A stretch of 49,793 nucleotides of DNA from an uncultured Clostridia bacterium (GTDB lineage Bacteria > Bacillota > Clostridia > UMGS1810), in NCBI GenBank assembly GCA_934500875.1, contig CAKSTL010000013.1:1-49793 (forward strand). Direction: 5' to 3'. The translations under genes and the position numbers were made by a program. The notes below the pieces were generated by a model. It was not told where the DNA came from, ran no database searches, and worked only from the letters and a program-made list of their open reading frames with translations. How positions within the stretch are numbered: the first letter of the stretch is position 1; every line of letters starts with the position of its first letter. Positions 1 through 7,405 of the stretch are shown here, in pieces.

Positions 1-75
1 GCGGGAGTGGCTCAGTGGTAGAGCGTCACCTTGCCAAGGTGAACGTCGCGAGTTCGAATCTCGTCTTCCGCTCCA
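1..75 (+). tRNA. tRNA-Gly (anticodon GCC)
   Basis: The sequence folds as a cloverleaf. The acceptor arms GCGGGAG and CTTCCGC pair over seven positions with one G-U, the anticodon loop TTGCCAA carries GCC at 33-35, and the T-loop TTCGAAT is present. The 3' CCA is encoded. An intrinsic terminator follows directly. The window starts at the first base of the acceptor stem, so any upstream promoter or neighbouring tRNA is out of view. Confidence 0.95.
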
Positions 76-77
76 AC

Positions 78-110
78 AAATTCCTCACACCGAAAGTGTG
101 GGGAATTTTT
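78..110 (+). terminator. Intrinsic terminator after tRNA-Gly
   Basis: A 13-bp stem (78-90 with 96-108, one G-U pair) closes a CGAAA loop and its 3' arm runs into a T-rich tract. It lies three bases after the tRNA CCA end, so it probably ends the tRNA transcript. Confidence 0.8.
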
Positions 111-206
111 AATATACATAGTTTATGCGCCATAAAGCCTTGCTTTTTTGACGCTTTAGCCGAAAGATATCGGAATTTTTCGGCTACACATAAGGGAGTT
201 TTTTAC

Positions 207-929
207 GTGAAAAAAATCTTAAGCTACGCAAGACGTGCAATTGAAGACTACAATATGATATCGGACGGTGACAAAATTGCTGTGGGAGTATCGGGCGGAA
301 AAGATTCGCTCATCCTTCTTAATATGTTTTATCATCTTAAAATGTTTTATCCGAAAAAATTTGAGTTTATGGGAATAACGCTTGACATGGGATATTCCGA
401 AAGCGACTATTCGCCGGTTGAAAAAATGTGCGATGAAAAAGGCATTGAATATAAGGTTGTCAAAACTAATATAAAACAGGTTGTTTTTGATATACGAAAC
501 GAAAAAAATCCCTGCTCCCTGTGTGCAAGGCTCAGAAGCGGTGCAATAAACAGCGCCGCAAAAGAAAACGGCTGCAACAAGGTTGCGCTGGGTCATCACA
601 ACGAGGACGTTATAGAAACGTTTTTTCTCAGCCTTTTTTATGAAGGCAGAGTTAACTGTTTTTCGCCCGTTACGCACCTTGACAGAAAGGGAATTTACCT
701 TATAAGACCGCTTATCTACACACCCGAAAGCGTTATCCGCGGTGCCGCAAAAAGGCTTAATATGCCGGTGTGCAAAAATCCCTGCCCTGCCGACGGATAC
801 ACCAAACGTCAGGAAATGAAGGAATTTGTCAATGAAAAAGACCGTCTTGACCATCACTTTAAAGACAGAATTTTCAACGCCATAAAAACTTCGGGTCTGG
901 AAGGCTGGCGGACTGAGCAAAAGGGGTAA
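207..929 (+). CDS. TtcA-family tRNA 2-thiolation PP-loop ATPase
   Basis: This is a 240-residue member of the TtcA/TilS PP-loop family, which adenylates a tRNA base before sulfur transfer. The PP-loop SGGKDS sits about 30 residues from the start. A CSLC pair near residue 106 and a later KNPCPADG cysteine match the cysteines that hold the Fe-S cluster in TtcA. The start is GTG at 207, because AAGGGAG lies eight bases upstream and the protein begins VKKILSYARRA, as in this family; the reading frame stays open further upstream into the tRNA region but has no other ribosome site. The stop is two bases before the next gene, so the two are cotranscribed. The exact base modified (C32 in TtcA proper) is inferred from family membership. 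Confidence 0.85.
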   Translation: MKKILSYARRAIEDYNMISDGDKIAVGVSGGKDSLILLNMFYHLKMFYPKKFEFMGITLDMGYSESDYSPVEKMCDEKGIEYKVVKTNIKQVVFDIRNEKNPCSLCARLRSGAINSAAKENGCNKVALGHHNEDVIETFFLSLFYEGRVNCFSPVTHLDRKGIYLIRPLIYTPESVIRGAAKRLNMPVCKNPCPADGYTKRQEMKEFVNEKDRLDHHFKDRIFNAIKTSGLEGWRTEQKG

Positions 930-931
930 AA

Positions 932-1729
932 ATGGATAATAAAAAGGTCTTGGACGCCGCAAAAAAACTTGGAATTGAAAAAATAGGATTCTGCCCGGCA
1001 AAGGATTTTGACGAAAGCTCAAAATCAATAATCGCCGCCGCTTTTCCGTATTATACGGGCACATTTGACGGTGCAAACATTTCAAAATATTGCTTTGCGT
1101 TTGACTATCACAAGGTTATTCATTCTGTATTGGAGGCTCTTGCGCAAAACATAGGGCTTAAAAACTACAAAATTTTTTGCGATACCGGCAAAAATGACGA
1201 CAGAAAAATTGCAAAAATGTGCGGTCTTGGCTTTTACGGATTAAATTCGCTCATTATTAACGAAGATTACGGCTCGTACTTTTTTATCGGTTATATTTTT
1301 TGCAATGAAGCTTTTAAGTATTCGTCAGCATTGGACAAAACCTGCAAAAAGTGCGGAGCGTGCAAGAAAAAATGTCCTGCCGGTGCAATTAACGGAGATT
1401 TTACAATTGATGCGGAAAAATGTCTTTCTGCCGTAACGCAGAAAAAAGGCAGTCTGACAGACGGCGAAATTAAGCTTATTACCGATAACAACACGGTTTT
1501 CGGGTGCGATATATGCCAGGATGTTTGCCCTCACAACAAAAACGTGAAAAAAACAAATATCGAAGAATTTTCAAATAACCTTATAACGCATCTGTCGCTT
1601 GATGATATTTCAGAGCTTTCAAACAAAGAGTTTAAGAAAAAATACGGCTGCCGTGCGTTTTCGTGGCGAGGAAAAAAGGTTTTGGAAAGAAATTTAGAGT
1701 ATATAAAGAATAAAGAAAACAAAAAATAA
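932..1729 (+). CDS. Epoxyqueuosine reductase-like (QueG-like) double 4Fe-4S protein
   Basis: This 265-residue protein has the QueG-type segment GLGFYGLNSLI near the middle and a bacterial ferredoxin pair, CKKCGACKKKCP and CDICQDVCPHN, giving two 4Fe-4S clusters. QueG reduces epoxyqueuosine to queuosine in tRNA using cobalamin. The protein is shorter than typical QueG (over 300 residues) and lacks the C-terminal HEAT-like part, as in many clostridial relatives, so it may be a QueG-like reductase with another substrate. ATG at 932 follows AAAGGGG with close spacing, two bases after the ttcA-like gene, suggesting a two-gene tRNA-modification transcript. Confidence 0.75.
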   Translation: MDNKKVLDAAKKLGIEKIGFCPAKDFDESSKSIIAAAFPYYTGTFDGANISKYCFAFDYHKVIHSVLEALAQNIGLKNYKIFCDTGKNDDRKIAKMCGLGFYGLNSLIINEDYGSYFFIGYIFCNEAFKYSSALDKTCKKCGACKKKCPAGAINGDFTIDAEKCLSAVTQKKGSLTDGEIKLITDNNTVFGCDICQDVCPHNKNVKKTNIEEFSNNLITHLSLDDISELSNKEFKKKYGCRAFSWRGKKVLERNLEYIKNKENKK

Positions 1730-1766
1730 TACCGCAGTAAAATCCAATTTGAAAGCGGTGATTATT

Positions 1767-2192
1767 TTGAAGGTACGGGATATTATGACTAATCCTCCCA
1801 TTTCGGTGTCGGGCGAAGATACCGTTTGCGAGGCGGCACGAATTATGCAGGCGCATAATATCGGCTCTGTTCCCGTTGTAAGCGAAAAAAACGAAATTAA
1901 CGGCATTGTGACCGACCGTGACATTGTTTTGCGCACGGTTTCGCAGGGCAAAGACGTATGTGAGATGAAGGTTAAGGACATTATGACAACCGAGGTTGAA
2001 AAAACCGCACCCGACGCTGACGTAAAAGACGTTATAAAACAGCTTGGTACGGACAAAATCCGCCGTATTCCCGTTGTTGAAAAAAACGAGCTTGTCGGAA
2101 TGCTCTCTATCGGCGATATTGCTTCTCAAAATGCGTTTAACGCCGAAATTGCAGACGCAATATGTGAAATATCAAAACAGTCAAAAATATAA
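1767..2192 (+). CDS. CBS-domain pair protein
   Basis: This 141-residue protein consists almost only of two CBS domains, with DIMTNPPISV opening the first and DIMTTEVEKT the second. Paired CBS domains bind adenine nucleotides or S-adenosylmethionine and usually act as energy or ligand sensors. The start is taken as TTG at 1767, since GGTGA lies five bases upstream and the product then begins MKVRDIM, typical of stand-alone CBS proteins; GTG at 1758 and TTG at 1749 are in-frame alternatives. A terminator follows. There is no fused effector domain, so the partner is unknown. Confidence 0.85.
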   Translation: MKVRDIMTNPPISVSGEDTVCEAARIMQAHNIGSVPVVSEKNEINGIVTDRDIVLRTVSQGKDVCEMKVKDIMTTEVEKTAPDADVKDVIKQLGTDKIRRIPVVEKNELVGMLSIGDIASQNAFNAEIADAICEISKQSKI

Positions 2193-2251
2193 ATTTTCCG
2201 CTTATTTTCAAGCATTGGAAAGCAATTTCCATATGCCGCACAAACGTGCAT

Positions 2252-2297
2252 AAACCGTTGTCGGATAAGAAAATTTTACCTTATCCGGCAGCGGTTT
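2252..2297. terminator. Bidirectional intrinsic terminator between the CBS gene and hydE
   Basis: An 18-bp inverted repeat (2252-2269 with 2280-2297, two G-U type pairs) has A-rich left and T-rich right flanks. It can end both the plus-strand CBS transcript and the minus-strand hydE transcript, whose stop is at 2301. Confidence 0.8.
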
Positions 2298-2300
2298 TAT

Positions 2301-3362
2301 TTATATTTTTGCGTCTTGTTTTTTCACATTTCCCACGTCGGTAACAATTCTGTATCCTACGCTCTCAACCCTCTTTTTAAGACATTCTATGCACTGCGCC
2401 GCCTCATCTCCGGTGCAGATTTTATTATCGTAGAGCGAATAAAGCTTTCTTACGCTCGTGGGCGAAAGATTTGGCATAACAACGTTTGCGCCTGCCTTAA
2501 GCCCAAGCTCCCTGCCCTTAGGATTGATTGTTCCCAAGGCTGTTGTTGACGGCAAAAGCACATACGGAAACATCAACCGCAGCATTGCCAGAATTCTCAG
2601 GGTAAGACTCAGTGAGCCGCTGTCAAAATCCTTAAACGGCGTATCCTTATGCGTAATATACGGCCCTATTCCAATCATATCCGGTTCAAGTTTTTGAAGA
2701 AAACGCAAATCTTTAAGTATTGTTTCCTCTGTCTGATACGGCGAGCCGACCATAAACCCCGAGCCTGTCTGATAACCAATTTTTTTAAGATTAAAAAGGC
2801 ATTGTTTTCGGTTTTCAAGGCTCATACTTTCGGGATGAAGTTTTAAATAATGCTCATTATCGGCGGTTTCGTGCCGCAAAAGATAGCGGTCTGCACCGGC
2901 GTCAAAATACTTTTTATAGCTTTCAAAGCTCTTTTCCCCGAGCGACAGCGTAACCGCACAATCGGGAAATTTTTTCTTTATTGAAGATACAATGCCGCAG
3001 ATGATGTCATCCGTATAAAACATATCTTCGCCGCCCTGAAGAACAAACGTGCGAAAACCGAGCCTGTATCCCTCGCAGGCGCAATCAAGAATTTCGTCCC
3101 TGTCAAGCCTGTAGCGCAAAACGTTTTTGTTGCCGTTTCTTATTCCGCAATAGTAACAGTTGTTTTTGCAGTAATTTGAAATTTCTATAAGCCCTCTTAT
3201 ATAAACCTCGTCGCCGTAATGCGAGCGCCGCACCTTATCGGCACACTCAAAAAGATAACCGTCAAACCGGTCGGTTTTAAGAAGCGATAAAAACTGCTCA
3301 TCACTCAAATTTTTATCGGCTAAAAGCTTGTCAACCGTTTTTTCTGATATTTCTGTGCTCAA
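2301..3362 (-). CDS. hydE: [FeFe]-hydrogenase maturase HydE-like radical SAM protein
   Basis: This radical SAM protein has the CxxxCxxC cluster motif as CKNNCYYCG in the segment IEISNYCKNNCYYCGIRNG, which is characteristic of HydE and its relatives BioB and PylB. HydE helps build the dithiolate/CO/CN ligands of the H-cluster. The length (353 residues) is normal for HydE. I prefer TTG at 3362, which has AAAGGA ten bases upstream; GTG at 3371 is nearly on top of that site. It is a single-gene unit between two terminators, with no hydF, hydG or hydrogenase gene in the window. PylB or a methylornithine-synthase-like role is less likely but not excluded. Confidence 0.8.
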   Translation of the reverse strand: MSTEISEKTVDKLLADKNLSDEQFLSLLKTDRFDGYLFECADKVRRSHYGDEVYIRGLIEISNYCKNNCYYCGIRNGNKNVLRYRLDRDEILDCACEGYRLGFRTFVLQGGEDMFYTDDIICGIVSSIKKKFPDCAVTLSLGEKSFESYKKYFDAGADRYLLRHETADNEHYLKLHPESMSLENRKQCLFNLKKIGYQTGSGFMVGSPYQTEETILKDLRFLQKLEPDMIGIGPYITHKDTPFKDFDSGSLSLTLRILAMLRLMFPYVLLPSTTALGTINPKGRELGLKAGANVVMPNLSPTSVRKLYSLYDNKICTGDEAAQCIECLKKRVESVGYRIVTDVGNVKKQDAKI

Positions 3363-3419
3363 TCTGTCCACATCCTTTATTCAAATTATACTAAAAAAGT
3401 ATGCATTAGTCAAGAGCAT

Positions 3420-3444
3420 AAAAAAGGACGGCCGAAACCGTCCT
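3420..3444 (-). terminator. Terminator closing the SLH / RiPP-like operon
   Basis: A 7-bp GC-rich stem AGGACGG/CCGTCCT (3425-3431 with 3438-3444) is followed on the minus strand by a run of six T. It lies 22 bases after the SLH gene stop and before hydE, so it separates the two units. Confidence 0.85.
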
Positions 3445-3465
3445 CAAATTACGTTGTTTTAAGTT

Positions 3466-5052
3466 TTACTTAAAAGCGTTTACAATTTCCGCATCACTGT
3501 AGAAAAGAAGCAAGTCGCCCATAGGCAGCTTAATCTTAAGGTCAATCCACACAGTATCGCCGCCCGACACATTAACATCTGCGCATTTGTATTTTTCGCC
3601 CAAAGCCGCAGACAAAGACTTGTTATCCGCCTCCGAAACATCCGCCTTAATTCTGTAAACAAAGTAAGAATCGGGGTTTGTAACAAGTGTGGGATAATAC
3701 GTAAGACGTGCCTTAATACCGCCGCTTTCAAGTGCTTTTTCCATATCGGAAAGCGGATTTACAAACATCTGTTTCATAGCGATTGCAAACGCATAGCTCT
3801 CGCTCGCCTTCGCACTGCTGATGCTGTTTGCATACACATAATTGGGAATACCTTTTATAATTGCGGTATAATCGCCGTAATTTTCGGGATAAGTTGCAAT
3901 TTTGGTATTAAGATTTTCGTTGGTGCCGCTGCCGTCGGACGCATACGAAACCTGCGTGCCGATAAGCGAATCAAGCTGAAGGAGTATGCATGCAAATTCC
4001 TTCATTGTAATTTCTTTGTCAGCGTGAAGCTTGCCGTCTGCGTAAAGATAAATTCCGTTTGCCGCCGCATAATCGAGATATCTTTTCTGCACGTCGTTTG
4101 TCGGCAAAACATCACTGTACGAAGCGTTTGTTTCAAACTTTGCCGATTTGGTAACAAGCTTTATAAGATTGTAGCACATCTGCGAAAGCGTGTCTGAAAT
4201 AACAGCGTTCTTTTCAACAAATTCTTTTGTATTGGGCACAGACGAAAGCGTTTCGCTGCGTGCAACGTAAAATTCCTTGCCGTAGTCGCAGTCAAGTTCG
4301 TTCACTGCCGAAACGTTTTTGAAAGTAAGGTTATACTGTCTTGACCCGAATCTCAAAGCCGCCCTTGCCATTTCGCCGTTTGAAATATTAGCATTTTCGT
4401 CGTATTCTCTGTCAAAAAGCATCTGGCTGCCAAACACCGCCTTGAGAATATCGCCCGAAACGGTATCGACAAAGTTTTTCATCTCCGAATTATCGCTGAT
4501 TTCTCTTGAACGCACAATAAGAGCCGCCCCCTCCGCACGTGTAAGGGTGTCGTCAAGGCGGAGGTCAAGTCCGTCGTCGCCGGTCATAATTCCGTAAGTA
4601 TAGCCCCATGCCGCTGCGTCCTTGTTATCAGACTGATTTGTGATAACGCTCGGTGCGCAAACGCCTTTTTTGCTTCCGCATCTCTTCCAGATAAGGTTTA
4701 AAACCTCGCCTCTGGTAATTGCCTTGTCGGGCAAAAACTGCGTTCCCGAAACGTCAAGCCCGGAATACATAATGTAGTCGTAGCCCCAGTGGCTTTCGGG
4801 AACATCAGTATAAACGACGTTTGATTTTTCATTTCCCTTGCCAATCATTTTTACAAATTCCGCTCTTGTAACAGTTCCCTCGGGGCGAAAAGTTCCGTCC
4901 TCATATCCGTTAACGGTGCCGTCGTTTACAAGAGTGTCGATATACGCCTTTCCCCAGTGACCGTCAAGGTCGGAAAAAGCAAATACGCTAAACGTCAAAG
5001 CTGATGAAACAACAACAGCAAGCGCAAGCGTCAGACTGATAATTTTTTTCAT
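3466..5052 (-). CDS. Secreted S-layer-homology (SLH) domain protein
   Basis: This 528-residue protein starts with a Sec signal peptide (MKKIISLTLALAVVV, cleavage after about residue 24). Three SLH repeats follow in roughly residues 25-190, seen from the motifs DLDGHWGKAYIDTLV, GTFRPEGTVTRAEFVKMI, FLPDKAITRGEVLNLIW and LRLDDTLTRAEGAALIV. A degenerate SLH-like stretch near residue 330 contains LDYAAANGIY and ITMKEFACILLQ. SLH triplets bind pyruvylated secondary cell-wall polymers, so the protein should sit on the cell surface. The remaining ~300 residues match nothing I recognise. ATG at 5052 has GGAGG at optimal spacing. The gene starts 18 bases after the kinase gene and is the last gene before a terminator, so it is probably cotranscribed with the peptide-modification genes upstream. 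Confidence 0.9.
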   Translation of the reverse strand: MKKIISLTLALAVVVSSALTFSVFAFSDLDGHWGKAYIDTLVNDGTVNGYEDGTFRPEGTVTRAEFVKMIGKGNEKSNVVYTDVPESHWGYDYIMYSGLDVSGTQFLPDKAITRGEVLNLIWKRCGSKKGVCAPSVITNQSDNKDAAAWGYTYGIMTGDDGLDLRLDDTLTRAEGAALIVRSREISDNSEMKNFVDTVSGDILKAVFGSQMLFDREYDENANISNGEMARAALRFGSRQYNLTFKNVSAVNELDCDYGKEFYVARSETLSSVPNTKEFVEKNAVISDTLSQMCYNLIKLVTKSAKFETNASYSDVLPTNDVQKRYLDYAAANGIYLYADGKLHADKEITMKEFACILLQLDSLIGTQVSYASDGSGTNENLNTKIATYPENYGDYTAIIKGIPNYVYANSISSAKASESYAFAIAMKQMFVNPLSDMEKALESGGIKARLTYYPTLVTNPDSYFVYRIKADVSEADNKSLSAALGEKYKCADVNVSGGDTVWIDLKIKLPMGDLLLFYSDAEIVNAFK

Positions 5053-5070
5053 ATGCAAAACCTCCGTTTT

Positions 5071-5925
5071 TCAAATACGCACTGTTTTCATAACCGTTTC
5101 AACCGCCTCTTTTTCGGGAGTGCAGCTTAAAAGATACACAGGCGTTGTCATCATAATATTTTCGGTAAAATCCATACATAAGTCAAGATAATCGGAAACA
5201 ATAGGCTTTTTAAGCTCGTCCAGAAAGTACGAAACCGCCTTTGCGCCCGAGAGTTTTTCGATTTTGTTTTTTTCGCCCTGCTGCAAAAATACAACGGCTT
5301 TGAGCGGAGCGGAAATATTTTTGTTAATGCCGCTTGTGCCGGCGAACGGCGAGCCGAAAAGATGCGGAACACCGTTTTTAAATCTTATAACGGGCGTGTC
5401 GTCGTTGGCAATTTCGGCATTCGGAAAAAGGCTTTTCCAAAGTGCGGTATGGGTCGATTTTCCCGTTCCCGACTTTGCCGAAAATGCTATTGCACTGCCG
5501 TTTAAAACAATTGACGAAGAATGAAGCACAGCGCTTTGTTTTTTTAAGAGCGAATATGCAAAAGCCTCACCTATTGCAAAAAATGACACGTACCAAATAT
5601 CCATTCCGTAAATTTTTTCACGGTTTGCAATTGAAATTTTTGCATATTTTCCGTCGCAGGACACTATATTTTTTAAAACTGCGCCCTCGCTGTCAAAACG
5701 CATTGTGCAAACGCTTTTGTCGGGCAGTGTGCAATGCTGCCACCTTTTGTACGGAACGGTTAATTTTTCTGTCGGCACCGTTATATTATCGTCAATCGAA
5801 AAGTCAATATCAAGGTCAGCATCTTCGGGAGCGCTGTCGGTAATGTAATCTTTAAAACGCTCGTTAAATTCATCAAAGTCCGCACCCGATATTCTTATAT
5901 TGTAATCTGCAATTTTTATGTTCAT
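5071..5925 (-). CDS. HPr-kinase-like (HprK-related) serine kinase
   Basis: This 284-residue protein has the HprK/PEP-carboxykinase type P-loop in SAKSGTGKSTHTALW (about residues 149-163), followed by the acidic pair in IANDDTPVIR and the SPFAGTSG loop. It lacks the N-terminal domain of true HPr kinase/phosphorylase; its first ~120 residues are a different alpha/beta region. Such shortened HprK relatives occur in RiPP clusters, for example the lasso-peptide kinases of the paeninodin type, which phosphorylate a C-terminal serine, and beside PqqD-like proteins. Here it lies directly after a 55-codon peptide gene and in the same operon as a PqqD-like protein, so the peptide is the obvious candidate substrate; that is inference. 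ATG at 5925 follows GGAG with good spacing. Confidence 0.8.
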   Translation of the reverse strand: MNIKIADYNIRISGADFDEFNERFKDYITDSAPEDADLDIDFSIDDNITVPTEKLTVPYKRWQHCTLPDKSVCTMRFDSEGAVLKNIVSCDGKYAKISIANREKIYGMDIWYVSFFAIGEAFAYSLLKKQSAVLHSSSIVLNGSAIAFSAKSGTGKSTHTALWKSLFPNAEIANDDTPVIRFKNGVPHLFGSPFAGTSGINKNISAPLKAVVFLQQGEKNKIEKLSGAKAVSYFLDELKKPIVSDYLDLCMDFTENIMMTTPVYLLSCTPEKEAVETVMKTVRI

Positions 5926-5950
5926 ATTTTTTCTCCGTTAACTAACAATA

Positions 5951-5969
5951 GGCGGGTTTAAAACCCGCC
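5951..5969 (-). other. GC-rich hairpin between peptide gene and kinase gene
   Basis: The sequence GGCGGGTTTAAAACCCGCC is a nearly perfect 19-base inverted repeat. On the minus strand it is not followed by a T-run (the next bases are TATTGTTAG), so it is a weak terminator at best. It starts 30 bases after the stop of the 55-codon peptide gene. Such hairpins after precursor genes often stabilise the upstream mRNA or thin out read-through. Confidence 0.6.
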
Positions 5970-5998
5970 CATTAATAACGCATAAATCAGTTTTTCAA

Positions 5999-6166
5999 TT
6001 ATAAGCTCGCCTCAAGTGATGTATCAAATGTTGTAGGCTTTACCACAGCATCCTTATCAGTTGCCAAAACGTTAATGCCTCTTCTGTAGAATGTTGTAGG
6101 TGCAGTAAGCTTATCTTCTACTCTCAAATCTACAATCTCCATTGAGGGTTTTGTATATTTTTTCAT
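5999..6166 (-). CDS. 55-residue putative precursor peptide of the PqqD/kinase operon
   Basis: This small gene was found by translating the gap between the kinase and the secreted-protein gene. It has ATG at 6166 with a perfect AAAGGAGG eight bases upstream and ends in TAA at 5999. The N-terminal half reads MKKYTKPSMEIVDLRVEDKL and is charged and leader-like; similar KKYxKPxxE openings are frequent in short putative precursor peptides. The C-terminal half contains two copies of PTTF (residues 23-26 and 44-47, 21 residues apart), is rich in Thr and Ser, has no cysteine and ends in EASL with Ser at position 54. The lack of Cys argues against lanthipeptide or sactipeptide chemistry. With a PqqD-like protein, an ABC exporter and an HprK-like kinase in the operon, the best reading is a modified and exported peptide, possibly phosphorylated. 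No homolog was searched for. Confidence 0.75.
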   Translation of the reverse strand: MKKYTKPSMEIVDLRVEDKLTAPTTFYRRGINVLATDKDAVVKPTTFDTSLEASL

Positions 6167-6217
6167 CGTAATAACCTCCTTTATATGATTAAATATTTAA
6201 TGTACTAAATCTAAACA

Positions 6218-7297
6218 TTATTTGAAAGAAATGTGGATCAAGTCGCCATATACAACCCTTTTAATATTTTCGTCATGTGTGTAGGTCATATAAACTCTTG
6301 CCCAAGCCTCTTTCATACAATTCTCTGCGTTGGCATCGTCTATAATTGCAACAGCAAAATTGCCATCATCATTTGCTAATGCCTGATACCTTAAAACATC
6401 CTTACCGTCAGTGGTGTTTCCGTCCCACTCACCAACAAACGAAACTGCAACACCGAACTCATCACAATCTTTAGCATGACCATACATAGCAAACATAGGA
6501 CCGGTTATATTTTCTGTTGTGCCATCTTCTTTTGCAACTGTAGCATTTTCATAAGTCGCAGCCTTATATCCGCCAACATAACTAATCTCGGGATTTTTAA
6601 CAACTGTCTGCTTTGTTGTGATTTTAAGTGCAAGCTGATTAGGAGAAACATTCAACTCGTCATCAATAACAACTAAAGCATCATTTCCGGTTGGGAGTTC
6701 AACATTGATACCGGCCTCTGCCTTTGTAACTTTTACAGAAATAGCGCCGCTTTCACCAATAGCAGCAGATACAATTTCACGGTCATCTGCTATCTTAATA
6801 TCAGAAAGATTAACAATTCCGCCCGCAGCTACTGTATTAGGATCTACATAAACAAGTCCCTTATTTACATCATCAACATAAACCTCAAAACTAAACTTGC
6901 CTGTAGCAGGAAGAGTTGCGCTCTCGCCGTTTGCAGCAGTTACTGCTACACCACCTGTAAAATCAGAAGCGGTTTTTGCCATTTTAATTGAAGTCGTACC
7001 TATATTTGCAGCGTCTGTTGTGTATTTAAAAACATATTTGCCGCCCTCGTTCACGGGATTAGCAGTATACTGGTTAATATAAACCGGTTCTTCTGCACTG
7101 CCTGCAAGGTATGTAACTTCATCATTTTCGGTCAAACCCGTAACAATGGTAGCAACCTCAACCTTACCCTCATTACTTCCTGCCTTATAAAGTGTTCTTG
7201 TAGAATATGTTGCCGCCGCAAACGCAGTTGACGAAGCGAGCAACGTTGTCATTGCACCGAGTGCAACAACTTTTGTTAGCAAACTTTTCTTTCTCAT
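6218..7297 (-). CDS. Secreted protein of unknown family in the RiPP-like operon
   Basis: This 359-residue protein begins MRKKSLLTKVVALGAMTTLL and has a classical signal peptide ending at about ASSTAFA (residue 27). The mature part is acidic and beta-rich in appearance, with alternating hydrophobic/polar stretches such as FSFEVYVDDVNKGLVYVD and no membrane segment or sortase motif. Only two cysteines remain (in AKDCDEF and ENCMKEA), which could form a disulfide. I recognise no domain. ATG at 7297 follows GGGAGGAAG; the frame continues 31 codons upstream but those residues would spoil the signal peptide. It lies between the ABC exporter and the 55-codon peptide gene, so it may be a structural surface protein, a partner or a substrate of the system. 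Confidence 0.8.
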   Translation of the reverse strand: MRKKSLLTKVVALGAMTTLLASSTAFAAATYSTRTLYKAGSNEGKVEVATIVTGLTENDEVTYLAGSAEEPVYINQYTANPVNEGGKYVFKYTTDAANIGTTSIKMAKTASDFTGGVAVTAANGESATLPATGKFSFEVYVDDVNKGLVYVDPNTVAAGGIVNLSDIKIADDREIVSAAIGESGAISVKVTKAEAGINVELPTGNDALVVIDDELNVSPNQLALKITTKQTVVKNPEISYVGGYKAATYENATVAKEDGTTENITGPMFAMYGHAKDCDEFGVAVSFVGEWDGNTTDGKDVLRYQALANDDGNFAVAIIDDANAENCMKEAWARVYMTYTHDENIKRVVYGDLIHISFK

Positions 7298-7336
7298 TAA
7301 ATTCTTCCTCCCTCTTTTTTCACAACCGTTTTTCAG

Positions 7337-7366
7337 GTTATACAAGCCGTTTATGCCACGGCTCAA
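7337..7366 (-). promoter_or_regulatory. Possible internal promoter before the secreted-protein gene
   Basis: On the minus strand TTGAGC (7366-7361) and TATAAC (7342-7337) are 18 bases apart, about 40 bases before the secreted-protein start codon. It would allow the secreted protein and the 55-residue peptide to be expressed above the level of the exporter. The match is only moderate, and an AGCCG/CGGCT inverted repeat lies in the spacer. Confidence 0.4.
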
Positions 7367-7405
7367 GGCAATTTTTGATGAATACATCAATTTTATTAAA
7401 AGCGT

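Noticed and set aside
158..185. Hairpin AGCCGAAA/TTTCGGCT before the ttcA-like gene
   Set aside because: The stem is short and is followed by no T-run; it does not match a known riboswitch and lies too close to the ribosome site to call a terminator.
219..1085. Long minus-strand frame over the ttcA-like gene
   Set aside because: It mirrors a well-supported gene, has no ribosome site and its product is basic and low in recognisable motifs; it is a shadow of the coding strand.
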